Positions 35,017 to 44,053 of a DNA stretch of 64,000 bases are shown one piece after another (position 1 is the stretch's first letter; the number at the start of each line of letters is the position of its first letter). The notes beneath the pieces were generated by a model. The model worked only from the letters and a program-made list of their open reading frames with translations, searched no databases and was not told the origin of the DNA. Source of the DNA: Anaeromicropila herbilytica (lineage in GTDB: Bacteria; Bacillota; Clostridia; Lachnospirales; Lachnospiraceae); NCBI RefSeq assembly GCF_016591975.1, contig NZ_AP024169.1:3635001-3699000 (forward strand), given 5' to 3'. The translations under genes were made by a program, and so were the position numbers.

Positions 35017-35460
35017 TTAGTGATTCATCCTACACTCTAATGGATTGGTTAAGAAACACTGATTACATGACTTACACTGCGATTCATATGTATGATCAGC
35101 CATCCACTTCTTAGGTAAATCTGGCTCACAAATTAAATGTCTGCCCAGAGATATTACTGCTATTTTTGAACTTTGTAAGCGAGATTCAATATCCACGAAT
35201 CTCCTGAACCCGCCTACCACAAATACTGGTATATGTAACTGGCTTGCTATATCACTTGCAGCCTTAAAATTGTAACCTTCCTCTTCTATTGTTCTAATCA
35301 CACGATTAGGTGCGCCTACTTTCCGTCCAATCATTCCACAACTGATTTCGATACCATCAACATGACACTTTTCCAAGATTTTTGCTACAGCAATTGCTTC
35401 TTCATAACACAAACCATCTTCTAGTTCATCGCTTCGATTCAATTTGACTATCACTGCAAA
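35017..35460 (-). pseudogene. 3' fragment of an old-yellow-enzyme gene
   Basis: The minus frame from about 35460 to 35017 reads as the C-terminal half of an OYE-type enzyme: FAVIVKLNRSDELEDGL, VDGIEISCGMIG, PVFVVGGFR and a final CKSCNQCFLTNP cysteine motif. The annotated-like longer frame (to 35583) begins with residues antisense to another fragment, so the true gene is cut at about 35460. It lacks the N-terminal flavin half. Related intact copies are at 10463 and 40227. Confidence 0.7.
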
Positions 35461-35469
35461 AGTTGGGGC

Positions 35470-35722
35470 TACTGCATTCTTTACAGCTGTTGACATATAC
35501 AATACTACTGACACCGAAAGACCAAAAGATATTATTGCAATCCATCCTAATCCACATCCGGAATGTCCCCTCGGCTCTATCATTCATGACGTGTTAGAAT
35601 CACCATATGAGCGAATTGGTGATTCAATTGTACAAGCAATGAAAAAAGAGATGCTTATTGATTTGGTTCAAACGGTAAAGGAAACAAGACCTGACTGGCT
35701 AGAAGTTGTTAGACCAACTTAA
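35470..35722 (+). pseudogene. 3' fragment of an unrecognised plus-strand gene
   Basis: The plus frame from about 35470 to 35722 encodes a coherent stretch including IHPNPHPECPLGSII and DSIVQAMKKEMLIDLVQT, ending VVRPT before a TAA and a clean terminator. It starts abruptly where the antisense OYE fragment ends, and there is no ribosome-binding site or start. I could not name the family. It is probably the tail of a gene cut by a deletion or rearrangement. Confidence 0.5.
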
Positions 35723-35740
35723 GATTCACTAATTGATGAA

Positions 35741-35777
35741 AGCCTCAAAGATTTTGATATATCTTTGAGGCTTTTTA
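35741..35777 (+). terminator. Terminator downstream of the plus-strand fragment
   Basis: Perfect 12-bp stem (35741-35752, 35761-35772) with an 8-nt loop and TTTTAT tail on the plus strand. Confidence 0.8.
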
Positions 35778-35850
35778 TATTCTAAAACTATTAAAGCATT
35801 TCTTAAATCAGATATTGCTATCTAATATCCGAAGTATCAATATACTTATT

Positions 35851-36207
35851 TCAATTTTTATTTCGTAAAATTTTATCCATTGCTTTTCCCTTTGCTAATT
35901 CATCGATCAGCTTATCCAAATATCGAATTTCTTTCATTGTTGGTTCTCCTATATCTTCCACTCGAACCCCACAGACCACACCTTTGATTAAAGTTCTAGA
36001 AGGATTAAGCCTAGGAGCTTTCGAAAAGAAGGTCTCAAAGTCCGTCTGCTTTTCTAGTTCTTCTGCTAACCCTTCCCTACTATATCCTGTCAACCAACAG
36101 ATAATCTGATCAACTTCTGCTTTTGTACGCCCTTTTCTTTCCGCCTTTGCAACATAAAGTGGATAGACGCTTGCAACACTCATTGTATAAATATTATGTT
36201 TTGCCAT
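35851..36207 (-). CDS. DUF2200 family protein
   Basis: 118 aa, opens MAKHNIYTMSVASVYPLYVAK and contains KAEVDQIICWLTGYSREGL and an ARTLIKGVVCGVRVEDI-like core. This order is the DUF2200 signature; the proteins belong to the YdhG/YjbR-like group of uncharacterised folds. Ribosome-binding site GGAGGTATT. Function unknown; the neighbours give no clue. Confidence 0.8.
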   Translation of the reverse strand: MAKHNIYTMSVASVYPLYVAKAERKGRTKAEVDQIICWLTGYSREGLAEELEKQTDFETFFSKAPRLNPSRTLIKGVVCGVRVEDIGEPTMKEIRYLDKLIDELAKGKAMDKILRNKN

Positions 36208-36739
36208 AATACCTCCTTACTTATATATATTCAACGCCTCACTGATAGCTTTTCTTTTTTTCACTTTATTTATATCACAAACTTCAAAATACCCTAAGCA
36301 TCTCCACTATACATTCAAGTATGCATTACTGGTAGGGCACTTCCTATCTGGCTGAATTATTAAAAATTATTGTCTTAATTATAACACAAATTGTAATTAT
36401 AAGGTGTTTTAAGTTTATATTCTTACAAAAGAAACGGCTTTAAGTAAGTCTTTTCTTATCTAGGTTTTTGCATTATTTTAACTAAAACTAACATATTTGT
36501 ATAATAACACCAAAAACTTGTCATATGCTACTTTATAGTATATAATTTTACAAATAGACAATAATCGTAAATTAATACCATGAAAAAATGTCTATAATGG
36601 AAGTAGTGTGAAATAAAAAGCATTTCACACGTTGAATTTAGGCTTGCGAGCAAGTCGCAAGCATGTAGGCTAGTGTGAAATAAAAAGCATTTCACACGTT
36701 AATTTTATACGTCACTTAATACGACAGATTGGAGTTATT
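36208..36739. other. 532-bp gap, no gene
   Basis: Between the divergent DUF2200 gene and the methyltransferase gene. The 3' half carries two identical 30-bp palindromic repeats and a third palindrome (36604-36700). AT-rich with no frame worth calling. Confidence 0.6.
36604..36700. repeat. Two 30-bp palindromic direct repeats around a third palindrome
   Basis: Copies at 36604-36633 and 36671-36700 are identical, each with the dyad GTGTGAAAT/ATTTCACAC. Between them GCTTGCGA/TCGCAAGC forms another hairpin. They lie 40 nt ahead of the methyltransferase start and could be operators or RNA hairpins. Confidence 0.65.
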
Positions 36740-37507
36740 ATGAAAAATGAAATAGAAAAAAACTGGGATGAAATGTCTGAAGCATACGAAAACTTTACAG
36801 AAGCTGAAGATTCTTATAGTTATGCAATTGAATGGCCTTGCATTCAGAAGATATTACCTAAATTGGATGGAAAAAGAGTGTTAGATTTGGGTTGTGGGAC
36901 AGGACGCTTTAGTTTCCTTTTTGAAAATGAAAATCCACTTTCTATTTTGGGAGCAGATATTTCGGAGCAAATGTTGAATATAGCAAAGAATAAGGCAATG
37001 AAAAGAAGTTCCAAAGTTGAATTTATTCAATATGACATAAATGATTTAAATACATATAACAATGAAAGATTTGATTTCATATTTTCATCTACAACATTCC
37101 ACTATATTAAAGATCTTAACGGGTTGTTTAATAACATATATAATATATTAGAAGAAAAAGGCACCTGTATTGTTTCCCTAATGCACCCAGTCTATACTGC
37201 ACAATATCCTATTGATAAAAATGGTGCATTTCCTTCTGATGATGAATGGGTTGTAAGATATTTAGATAAGAGTACTAGGGCATATATTCAGCCTTGGATA
37301 GAATATAATGATAATATTAATAATTATTTAAGTACAAGTTATCATCACACAGTGAGCGATTATTTTAATGCCATTATCAATGCGGGTTTTACTATTGAAA
37401 AAGTCGAAGAACCATTTCCACCAGAAGAATGGGAAAAAACTTGCTATGGACGTTATAATTCATTTATTGAAACTCCAAGCTACATGATTTTAAAATTATC
37501 TAAATAA
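36740..37507 (+). CDS. Class I SAM-dependent methyltransferase
   Basis: 255 aa with SAM motif I RVLDLGCGTGRFSFLF near residue 48 and GADISEQMLNIAKNK following; the motif post I acid is present. The C-terminal half has FHYIKDLNGL and PSYMILKLSK. Substrate unknown; it looks like the methyltransferase 11/UbiE group. Ribosome-binding site TTGGAGTTATT. Single gene, with the 30-bp repeat region as a potential control site and a terminator downstream. Confidence 0.85.
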   Translation: MKNEIEKNWDEMSEAYENFTEAEDSYSYAIEWPCIQKILPKLDGKRVLDLGCGTGRFSFLFENENPLSILGADISEQMLNIAKNKAMKRSSKVEFIQYDINDLNTYNNERFDFIFSSTTFHYIKDLNGLFNNIYNILEEKGTCIVSLMHPVYTAQYPIDKNGAFPSDDEWVVRYLDKSTRAYIQPWIEYNDNINNYLSTSYHHTVSDYFNAIINAGFTIEKVEEPFPPEEWEKTCYGRYNSFIETPSYMILKLSK

Positions 37508-37539
37508 TAAACGGTTCGTTAACATAGCCTTAAATAAAT

Positions 37540-37575
37540 AACCTTAAGCAAGTCTTTTCTAGCTTAAGGTTATTT
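37540..37575 (+). terminator. Terminator of the methyltransferase gene
   Basis: Perfect 10-bp stem (37540-37549, 37562-37571) and TATTTTAC tail. The loop AAGTCTTTTCT recurs upstream at about 36450, in TTAAGTAAGTCTTTTCT. Confidence 0.65.
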
Positions 37576-37603
37576 TACGATTGGTTTATTGGATGCATAT
37601 TGA

Positions 37604-38068
37604 TTATCTTCTAGCTTTACCAGAAATATGTTCCATACTAATTTTTATTACTTTCGTTTTCATACCTGCGTTTTCGATATAAGCCTTACCCTTTTCCATA
37701 TGATCAGGTGAATATTTATTTAATATTTCTAAAAGAGCTATATCTTTTTCTTGATCAAAGACTTCTATTGCTCGTCCAAATATAATTACGCTTTCATACT
37801 TCGTACTAAATTTATCCGGTAGTACGCAAGTTTCTCCCACTACACAAAAAGATACCTTATCATTATTTTCTATATTATCTAATTTATGTCCTTCTGTTGC
37901 ACAATGAAAATATATAGAATCATTGATATAAACATAACTGATTGGTACCCCATAAGGATATCCATTAGAGCTTATCGTTGATAGGATACCATATTCATTA
38001 TTTCTTATAATTTCTATAATATCATCATTTTGAATTTCTCTGTCTTTTTTCCGCATTTGTCGAAACAT
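37604..38068 (-). CDS. NimA-like pyridoxamine-phosphate-oxidase family flavoprotein
   Basis: 154 aa from the ATG at 38068 (MFRQMRKKDREI), with AAGGAG 10 nt ahead. PNPOx-type split barrel: EYGILSTISSNGYPYGVPISYVY (quoted in part), ATEGHKLDNIE and KVSFCVVGET. Family knowledge: NimA-like members bind FMN and reduce nitroimidazoles, but most are of unknown substrate. It lies 39 nt after an EamA transporter gene in the same direction. Confidence 0.8.
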   Translation of the reverse strand: MFRQMRKKDREIQNDDIIEIIRNNEYGILSTISSNGYPYGVPISYVYINDSIYFHCATEGHKLDNIENNDKVSFCVVGETCVLPDKFSTKYESVIIFGRAIEVFDQEKDIALLEILNKYSPDHMEKGKAYIENAGMKTKVIKISMEHISGKARR

Positions 38069-38106
38069 TATCATTCTCCTTAACTTATGAATTAATTTAG
38101 CTATAT

Positions 38107-39009
38107 CTAATTAACTTGATCTATATAGTTCTTACTACTAACTATTCTAATTTGTGAAATGGAGTATATAGCTAGTGCACACCATATAAAACAAAAGCTT
38201 ATCATATCCACTGCCGTGAAACTTTCATGATATACAAAAACTCCAATAAATAGACTTATCGTTGGTGATATATATTGAGTGAATCCAATTAATGACATAG
38301 GGAGTCTTCTTGCTCCACTAGCAAAAAGCAACAATGGAATCGCTGTAACTACGCCTGCACCAATAAGCAAAAGATTTACTGCTAGCCCTTCCGTTTGAAA
38401 TGCACTCACTCCATTCAACTGCCTTGATGCTATGTATAGTAAGGCAACTGGTGTTAGCATTGTAGTTTCAAGTGTCAAACCTACAATTGAATTAGCTTTA
38501 ATTGATTTCTTGGTTGCTCCGTATAATGCAAAAGAAATAGCCAGTCCTAAGGAGATCCAAGGAATTCTACCATACTGAATCGTTTTTATCATTACACCAA
38601 TAAAAGCAACAAAAAGTGCTCCTCCCTGCAATAAGCTTAGCTTTTCCTTAAATATTATAACTCCTAATGCCACAGCTAATAATGGATTGATATAATACCC
38701 TAGGCTTGCGTCTACAATCTTATCAGAATTTACAGCCCAAATATATAACCCCCAGTTAAATGCTATCAATATTGATGCAATAAGGATATATAACATCTGT
38801 TTCTTATTCTTAACTATGCACTTCAACTCTTCCCATTGTTTGATAACTCCAATGATTACAATTGTAAAGGCAAATGCCCACACTATTCTGTTTGCTAATA
38901 TCTCCATTGAAAATACGCTATCAACTAACTTCCAATATAAGGGCAAGATACCCCATAATGTATAAGCAATGACAGCATATATTACTCCAATCTTCTTTTC
39001 ATTTTGCAT
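38107..39009 (-). CDS. rarD: EamA/RarD-family permease
   Basis: 300 aa with about ten hydrophobic helices. The N-terminus (KIGVIYAVIAYTLWGILPLYWK) and the pattern YWKLVDSV match the RarD branch of the EamA drug/metabolite family. Two EamA halves are visible (GVIAY..., GLAISFALYGATKKSI). Substrate unknown. It may form a short unit with the NimA-like gene downstream. Clear ATG; no strong regulator next to it. Confidence 0.8.
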   Translation of the reverse strand: MQNEKKIGVIYAVIAYTLWGILPLYWKLVDSVFSMEILANRIVWAFAFTIVIIGVIKQWEELKCIVKNKKQMLYILIASILIAFNWGLYIWAVNSDKIVDASLGYYINPLLAVALGVIIFKEKLSLLQGGALFVAFIGVMIKTIQYGRIPWISLGLAISFALYGATKKSIKANSIVGLTLETTMLTPVALLYIASRQLNGVSAFQTEGLAVNLLLIGAGVVTAIPLLLFASGARRLPMSLIGFTQYISPTISLFIGVFVYHESFTAVDMISFCFIWCALAIYSISQIRIVSSKNYIDQVN

Positions 39010-39195
39010 TTTAGTTCCTCGCTATCTGTAACTTTTATGAATTAAACTGACTGATCTTAGTAAATATTAGGTCATCATGTAAGATGCTTAAATGCTTAAC
39101 ATCAATCATTTAAAATTCTACAGCAAATAATAACACGATTCGGCAAAAATTCATATACTTTCTTATAATAAATCTGTTAACAGTATTTTGTATTT

Positions 39196-39975
39196 CTAGC
39201 ATATGCTATCTAATCTTTTGAACAATCTACTATATTTATCTAATTCAGCCTTATCCTCAACCTTCAATCCTGAATTGTAGAAATCAATATGACTACAACC
39301 GTCATTTAGTTGATTTATTTCTTCCAAGATCTTTTTTAGATTGTTTGCAGTACCATAATTTCCATCTATTATATTAATATCTGGTGAAAATAACTTTCTA
39401 AATATATCTTTATAGTAAGAAAAATGAGTACACCCTAATACAACGGTCTCATAGTTACTTACATCATACTTTAATAATTGTTCTTCAAGATAAGGTAATA
39501 CTTTTGATTCACTAAATTCTAATCTTTCTGAATAATCCACTAAACCAGGAAGAGGTAATAAATCAACAACATGCTCCTTATCTAAGCTCGTTATAAGGTT
39601 ATGTAATTTTTCTTCCTTTAGAGTTAGCGCTGTTGCAGTTACGAGAACTCGTTTACTTCGATCCTCATTTTTTTCAATTGTAGGTTTTACAGCAGGTTCC
39701 ATACCAATAATAGGAATATTGTATTTACCTCTTAAATCTTCAATTGCAATGCTTGTAGCTGTATTACAAGCTATGACTATAGCCTTAACTTCTTGCTTTA
39801 TTATAAAATCTATAGCATTAAAAATATACTTTCTAACCTCATTTTTGGATTTATTCCCATAAGGAACATTTAATGTATCTGCGTAATATATATAATCTTC
39901 ATTTGGTAATATTTTAAGAGTATCATATAAAACAGTGATACCTCCAATCCCTGAATCAAAAAATCCTATTTTCAT
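39196..39975 (-). CDS. murI: Glutamate racemase
   Basis: 259 aa from the ATG at 39975 (MKIGFFDSGIGG), preceded by TGGAGGTACG. Cysteine catalytic pair: VIACNTATSIA near 70 and VVLGCTHFSYY near 180; glycine-rich FFDSGIGGITVL start. It makes D-glutamate for peptidoglycan. The upstream 13-residue extension in the longer frame is rejected for lack of a site. No linked wall genes. Confidence 0.92.
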   Translation of the reverse strand: MKIGFFDSGIGGITVLYDTLKILPNEDYIYYADTLNVPYGNKSKNEVRKYIFNAIDFIIKQEVKAIVIACNTATSIAIEDLRGKYNIPIIGMEPAVKPTIEKNEDRSKRVLVTATALTLKEEKLHNLITSLDKEHVVDLLPLPGLVDYSERLEFSESKVLPYLEEQLLKYDVSNYETVVLGCTHFSYYKDIFRKLFSPDINIIDGNYGTANNLKKILEEINQLNDGCSHIDFYNSGLKVEDKAELDKYSRLFKRLDSIC

Positions 39976-40079
39976 ATCCGTACCTCCAAGAATAATCAAT
40001 AATTTAATCCTCATTTATTGATCCGCTTAAATAGCTATTGTAAAGTGATTACTTGTCTAGTGTATACCTTTTAAGAATC

Positions 40080-40207
40080 TTAAATTATATAACCAATTTC
40101 ATCAGCATGTGTTTCCAATGCAAAATGTCCTGAATCTAATAAATGAATTTCAGCATTCGGTAAATCTTTCTTAAAAGCTATCGCACCATGAGCTTCTAAA
40201 TATTCAG
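40080..40207 (-). pseudogene. C-terminal fragment of an alpha/beta-hydrolase gene
   Basis: Minus-strand frame with no start, ending TAA at 40080, reads EYLEAHGAIAFKKDLPNA then LLDSGHFALETHADEIG. The H in SGHFALETHADE is the typical catalytic His region of alpha/beta-hydrolases. A stop lies only a few codons upstream (TAA at about 40211), so the rest is gone. It sits between murI and the OYE gene at 40227. Gene debris. Confidence 0.7.
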
Positions 40208-40226
40208 TTTCTTAATATTTCTCTGA

Positions 40227-41321
40227 TTATTTATTGTGATTAAAAATAACGCAATAATTGCCTTCATCCGTTCTGCATCTAGAACAACTTAAACATTTAG
40301 CAATCTTTCTATCTCCTAACTTCCACCTTTTCACCAAATCAGGTTCTGCTAATAAAGGTCTTGATAAACCGAATAATTCTATATTACTCTCATTTAATAT
40401 ATCTTTCATTTTATCAATATCTTTAAATCCACCTACTGTCATGATTGGTATTTTAACTTCTTTGCTAATTTCCTTGGCATACTCAATAAAATACCCTTCT
40501 TCTCTTAGAATATAACCATCAAATCTTTCACCAGCCATTGACCTTGCTTTTCCATGAATGTTACCGCTAATATCTAAAGCATCCACACCACTATCTTCTA
40601 GCTTTTTACAGACTTGACGTGTTTCATCAAAGGTTAGTCCACCTTCAAAGAATTCACTGGCCGTAAGCTTTACTACTATAGTAAAATTATTTCCAACTTT
40701 TTCTCTTATCTTATCATATATTTCAATTAAAAATCTCATTCTATTATCCAAGCTACCGCCATATTCATCTGTTCTTTGATTATAGTAAGGACTAAGAAAT
40801 TGATTGATCAGATACGTATGAGCGGCATGTATTTCTATGCCATCAAAACCTGCTTCTTGAATTCTTAAAGCTGCATCTGCAAAGCTATTTATTACAAGTT
40901 TAATATCCTCTTTTGTCATCGCCTTTCCAGTAACATTCGTACTTCGTTCCGCAATTTCACTAGGAGCATAGATTAATCTTTTTCCTACATTGTAGGTTGT
41001 TTTTGTTCCTCCATAAGCTACCTGCATTATAATCTTTGAATTACATTTATGTACTTGTTCAGTCAGTCTTCTATATTCCTCAATAAAAGAATCATTATAG
41101 ATTCCCATCATTCCATGGTTAGGTTGTTCTTCTTTTATAACATTTGCATATCCAGTAATAATTAATCCAACTTCTGATTTCGCTAAATTTTCATATATCT
41201 CATAAAGCTCCTTTGTAAGATGTCCATCTTCTGTAGTCATGTTTTCCCATGTAGCACTTCTAACAAATCGATTTTTCAATAAAATATTCCCTAATTTAAC
41301 TTCCTCAAATAATGATTTCAT
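40227..41321 (-). CDS. Old-yellow-enzyme family flavin oxidoreductase
   Basis: 364 aa, OYE/dienoyl-CoA reductase-like TIM barrel: LKNRFVRSATWENMT, IIMQVAYGG, GFDGIEIHAAHTYLINQFLS, RMRFLIEIYDKIR and a C-terminal CLSCSRCRTDEGNYC that could ligate a 4Fe-4S cluster. It is divergent from a LysR regulator with a dyad between, so LysR control is likely. Paralogous to 10463-11521; substrate unknown. Confidence 0.87.
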   Translation of the reverse strand: MKSLFEEVKLGNILLKNRFVRSATWENMTTEDGHLTKELYEIYENLAKSEVGLIITGYANVIKEEQPNHGMMGIYNDSFIEEYRRLTEQVHKCNSKIIMQVAYGGTKTTYNVGKRLIYAPSEIAERSTNVTGKAMTKEDIKLVINSFADAALRIQEAGFDGIEIHAAHTYLINQFLSPYYNQRTDEYGGSLDNRMRFLIEIYDKIREKVGNNFTIVVKLTASEFFEGGLTFDETRQVCKKLEDSGVDALDISGNIHGKARSMAGERFDGYILREEGYFIEYAKEISKEVKIPIMTVGGFKDIDKMKDILNESNIELFGLSRPLLAEPDLVKRWKLGDRKIAKCLSCSRCRTDEGNYCVIFNHNK

Positions 41322-41435
41322 TTTTTTCCTTCTTTCTAGTCATAATAGTTATGTTAATTACCCATGCATTTTGATATTGCTCAAAAATATTTATATTATA
41401 TATTATACATCTTCCTAGCTATATGGTATAATTCA

Positions 41436-41462
41436 AAAATCAGATGATTGCCATCTGATTTT
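41436..41462. promoter_or_regulatory. Dyad operator between OYE gene and LysR gene
   Basis: Perfect 11-bp arms (41436-41446, 41452-41462) with a 5-nt spacer; the ATCAG...CTGAT core fits a LysR-type T-N11-A site. It overlaps the region just after a TATAAT box at 41427-41432 that would serve the LysR gene, in keeping with autoregulation. Confidence 0.65.
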
Positions 41463-41514
41463 CAGATATCAAGTTATAAAAGAAAAGAATTGAAATAGAA
41501 CAGAGGATTATTTT

Positions 41515-42393
41515 ATGGATTTACAAGCATTAAAAATTTTTCAAATTGTTGCTAAGACGGGAAGTATATCAAAAGCTGCTAGGGAACTTAACTATGCACA
41601 ATCTAATGTTTCTAATAAAATTCAGCAGTTGGAGGCTGATCTTCAAACTTCTTTGTTTTATAGACATAACCGAGGTATTACATTATCGGATAAAGGTCAA
41701 ATGCTACTTCAATATAGCGAGAAAATATTTTATCTTATCGATGAAACTACTTCTGCCCTCAAAGATGATAATAATCCTAGCGGTACTTTATGTATTGGAT
41801 CAATGGAATCAACTGCAAACGTTCATTTACCAAAGCTACTCTCGGAATATCATCAAAATCACCCCAACGTTGACCTTATTTTAAAAACTGGAATAACAGA
41901 AAAAAATATTCGTGAAGTTCTTGAATACAATATGGATGGAGCCTTTGTAGCTGGACCTATTGACCATCCTGAATTGATTCAAATACCATTTATCAAAGAG
42001 GAATTGGTGCTCGTTACAGATACTGCACATCCGACAATATCATCTATTAAAGATATTCAAACTCGAACCTTGTTGGTTTTTCCTTATGGATGTTCTTATC
42101 GAAAGATATTGGAGCAGTGGCTACATAATGAGGGTATATTACCAAATAAAATCATGGAATTTGATTCTATTGGAGCAATCATTGCCAGTGTGTGTTCAGG
42201 TTTAGGCATGAGTTTGCTTCCAGTCCCTGTGGTAGAAAAGTATGTGCAGGCTGGTACGCTAAGATGTCATTCTATTCAAAGCTCCTATATAAATGTGCCA
42301 ACAGTTTTCATTTATAGAAAAGATAAGTTTATGTCTAAAGCTTTAATTAAATTTATTGATATGTTAAGTAAAACTCTGGTAGAAGGCAAATAA
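41515..42393 (+). CDS. LysR-family transcriptional regulator
   Basis: 292 aa. N-terminal HTH (FQIVAKTGSISKAARELNY, then SNKIQQLEADL) and a substrate-binding domain (LCIGSMESTANVHLPKLL, GMSLLPVPVVEKYV). Ribosome-binding site GAGG ahead of the ATG. Divergent from the OYE gene; the shared dyad operator is a classic LysR layout. The co-inducer cannot be told. Confidence 0.9.
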   Translation: MDLQALKIFQIVAKTGSISKAARELNYAQSNVSNKIQQLEADLQTSLFYRHNRGITLSDKGQMLLQYSEKIFYLIDETTSALKDDNNPSGTLCIGSMESTANVHLPKLLSEYHQNHPNVDLILKTGITEKNIREVLEYNMDGAFVAGPIDHPELIQIPFIKEELVLVTDTAHPTISSIKDIQTRTLLVFPYGCSYRKILEQWLHNEGILPNKIMEFDSIGAIIASVCSGLGMSLLPVPVVEKYVQAGTLRCHSIQSSYINVPTVFIYRKDKFMSKALIKFIDMLSKTLVEGK

Positions 42394-42522
42394 TTATTTT
42401 CTCAATCTACCTTCCATAGCGCTGTACCTGTTTCCAGTTCGCTTATTACCACATATCCAAGCCTTTTTTCGTCCACACACATCTTCCCATAAGATTGGCC
42501 TTGTTTGGCGCATAATGAAAAA

Positions 42523-42547
42523 TTCCCACAAACTTAGTTTGTGGGAA
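42523..42547 (-). terminator. Terminator of the PEBP gene
   Basis: Perfect 11-bp stem (42523-42533, 42537-42547) around a 3-nt loop; on the minus strand TTTTTCATT follows. It may also serve the convergent LysR gene. Confidence 0.75.
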
Positions 42548-42570
42548 CATATAACACTATCAAAAAAGCA

Positions 42571-43155
42571 CTACCTTGAACAATAACCCTTCAACGTTCC
42601 ATACTGTAAAACATGACCCTCCATTGCCTTTTGTAACTTTTCTTTACCAGAGTCTTGATTCAAGTTGAGGACTATATCTAAAACATATATTTTAAATACA
42701 TATTTATGTGTACCAAAAGGAGGTTTTGGTCCCCTATAATAGTGTTTGCTACCATATTGACTCTTACCTTGAACTGCATTTCCTAATGAGTGAACAATCT
42801 TTTTATGTGGGATACCTTCTGGAATCTCTCTAACACTAGCAGGTATATTCCATATCACCCAATGGTTAAATGTCCCTAATGGGTGGTCTAAATCATCCAT
42901 AATGATAGCAATTGTTTTTGCTTTGCTATCAATTTCTTTTAGCTTTATAGGAGGCGAAATATCATCTCCCCTACCAGTATATTTCTTCGGAATCATACCT
43001 CCATCTTCGAATGCTCCACTAGTTACCTCCAAATTAACTTCGGGATTAATATAATCGTGAATACTCATTCTCTTATAAAGAACAAAAGCAACAATGAGTG
43101 CTACAACAGCACAAAAACCTTTCATAAATAAAACCATTCTACTATACTCCAACAT
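42571..43155 (-). CDS. PEBP/YbhB-family protein with N-terminal membrane anchor
   Basis: 194 aa. Residues 10-28 are a hydrophobic signal-anchor; the rest is the Raf-kinase-inhibitor-like fold with DDLDHPLGTFNHWVIWNIP near 95 and the YRGPKPPFGTHKYVFKIY block. The family binds anionic ligands; bacterial role uncertain. The start codon overlaps the stop of the upstream reductase gene by 1 bp (TAATG), so the two are co-transcribed and coupled. Confidence 0.85.
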   Translation of the reverse strand: MLEYSRMVLFMKGFCAVVALIVAFVLYKRMSIHDYINPEVNLEVTSGAFEDGGMIPKKYTGRGDDISPPIKLKEIDSKAKTIAIIMDDLDHPLGTFNHWVIWNIPASVREIPEGIPHKKIVHSLGNAVQGKSQYGSKHYYRGPKPPFGTHKYVFKIYVLDIVLNLNQDSGKEKLQKAMEGHVLQYGTLKGYCSR

Positions 43156-43901
43156 TAAATTAATCCTCTTTCGTGAAGACTATGATATGATGCACGTTCT
43201 TTTTTATCTCTATTTTTTATAATAAATTTTTTGAAAGTTGGTTTTAAATATAAAGCAATCAACAACCTCATCATTACATTTTGGAAAGGATAACTTTTGT
43301 TACTTTTAACGTCCATAGCAATTTTTCTCCCGAGTTCATTTGCTTTATCTAAATTTTCAGCACTTTCCCAAACCTTCTTTTCCACTCCATTAACCATAGT
43401 ATGAATGCCTAAAGTTCCCGAAATATAACTTCTCTTAAATATTCCAAATTTAAATACACTAGTAAGTTTCTTTGCTACTTTTTTTGCTGCATTTCTATTG
43501 TATGATGTAGATATTCCAACACCATACTTTCCTCCAAGCAAAGAACTATATAAGGTATAAGTTCCCAAACGTTCGAAAAAGCATTTCATGGCTGCATTAT
43601 ACTCTAAAGCATATGTTGGAGAACCCAGTATGATTCCATCTGCCTCATATATAAGTTTTCTAATTTCTTCAAAACCATCAGCAATCGGACATTCTCCTTT
43701 TTCATTACATTTTAAACAACCTTTGCAAAATTCTAGTTTATAAGCTGCAAGAAATACTTCCGTTACCGTTGCTCCCTCCTTCTTTGCCCCATTAAGCGCT
43801 TCTCTGACCAGTGAAGCAGTACTACCGTTATAGTTCGGACTGCTTATTACTCCAACAATCTTAATATCTTTTTGCATTTCTTCTTTCATTTCTTTTTTCA
43901 T
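43155..43901 (-). CDS. Flavodoxin-fold NADPH-dependent FMN reductase-type protein
   Basis: 248 aa from the ATG at 43901 (MKKEMKEEMQ) chosen for the GGAGATG box about 11 nt upstream; an ATG six codons earlier lacks one. Flavodoxin-like fold with VGVISSPNYNGSTASLV, a cysteine motif CKGCLKCNEKGECPI that may hold an FeS cluster or disulfide, and GSPTYALEYNAAMKCFFE. Its divergent neighbour is a TetR regulator, so it is probably inducible by a toxic or redox ligand. Confidence 0.78.
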   Translation of the reverse strand: MKKEMKEEMQKDIKIVGVISSPNYNGSTASLVREALNGAKKEGATVTEVFLAAYKLEFCKGCLKCNEKGECPIADGFEEIRKLIYEADGIILGSPTYALEYNAAMKCFFERLGTYTLYSSLLGGKYGVGISTSYNRNAAKKVAKKLTSVFKFGIFKRSYISGTLGIHTMVNGVEKKVWESAENLDKANELGRKIAMDVKSNKSYPFQNVMMRLLIALYLKPTFKKFIIKNRDKKERASYHSLHERGLI

Positions 43902-43936
43902 TTTTACTTCATCTCCCATTATAATTTCAATTTTCT

Positions 43937-43983
43937 TTACAGATTGCAGTTAGTATATTATACTTTATGTATACAGTCTGTAA
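43937..43983. promoter_or_regulatory. Candidate TetR operator
   Basis: TTACAGA (43937-43943) and TCTGTAA (43977-43983) form a spaced dyad between the divergent reductase and TetR genes. AT-rich centre likely holds both promoters. Single site, so confidence is limited. Confidence 0.45.
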
Positions 43984-44053
43984 TTAGAAGTTACATTGTG
44001 TAACCTTACTATACATCTTGTGTTATTCTTTTGTCAATAGGAGGATTTATTTT

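Noticed and set aside
42410..42520. Two overlapping open minus frames ending near the LysR stop, about 36-39 codons
   Set aside because: Both read plausibly (for example SYGKMCVDEKRLGYVV in one), but neither has an RBS and they cannot both be real. Possibly gene debris.
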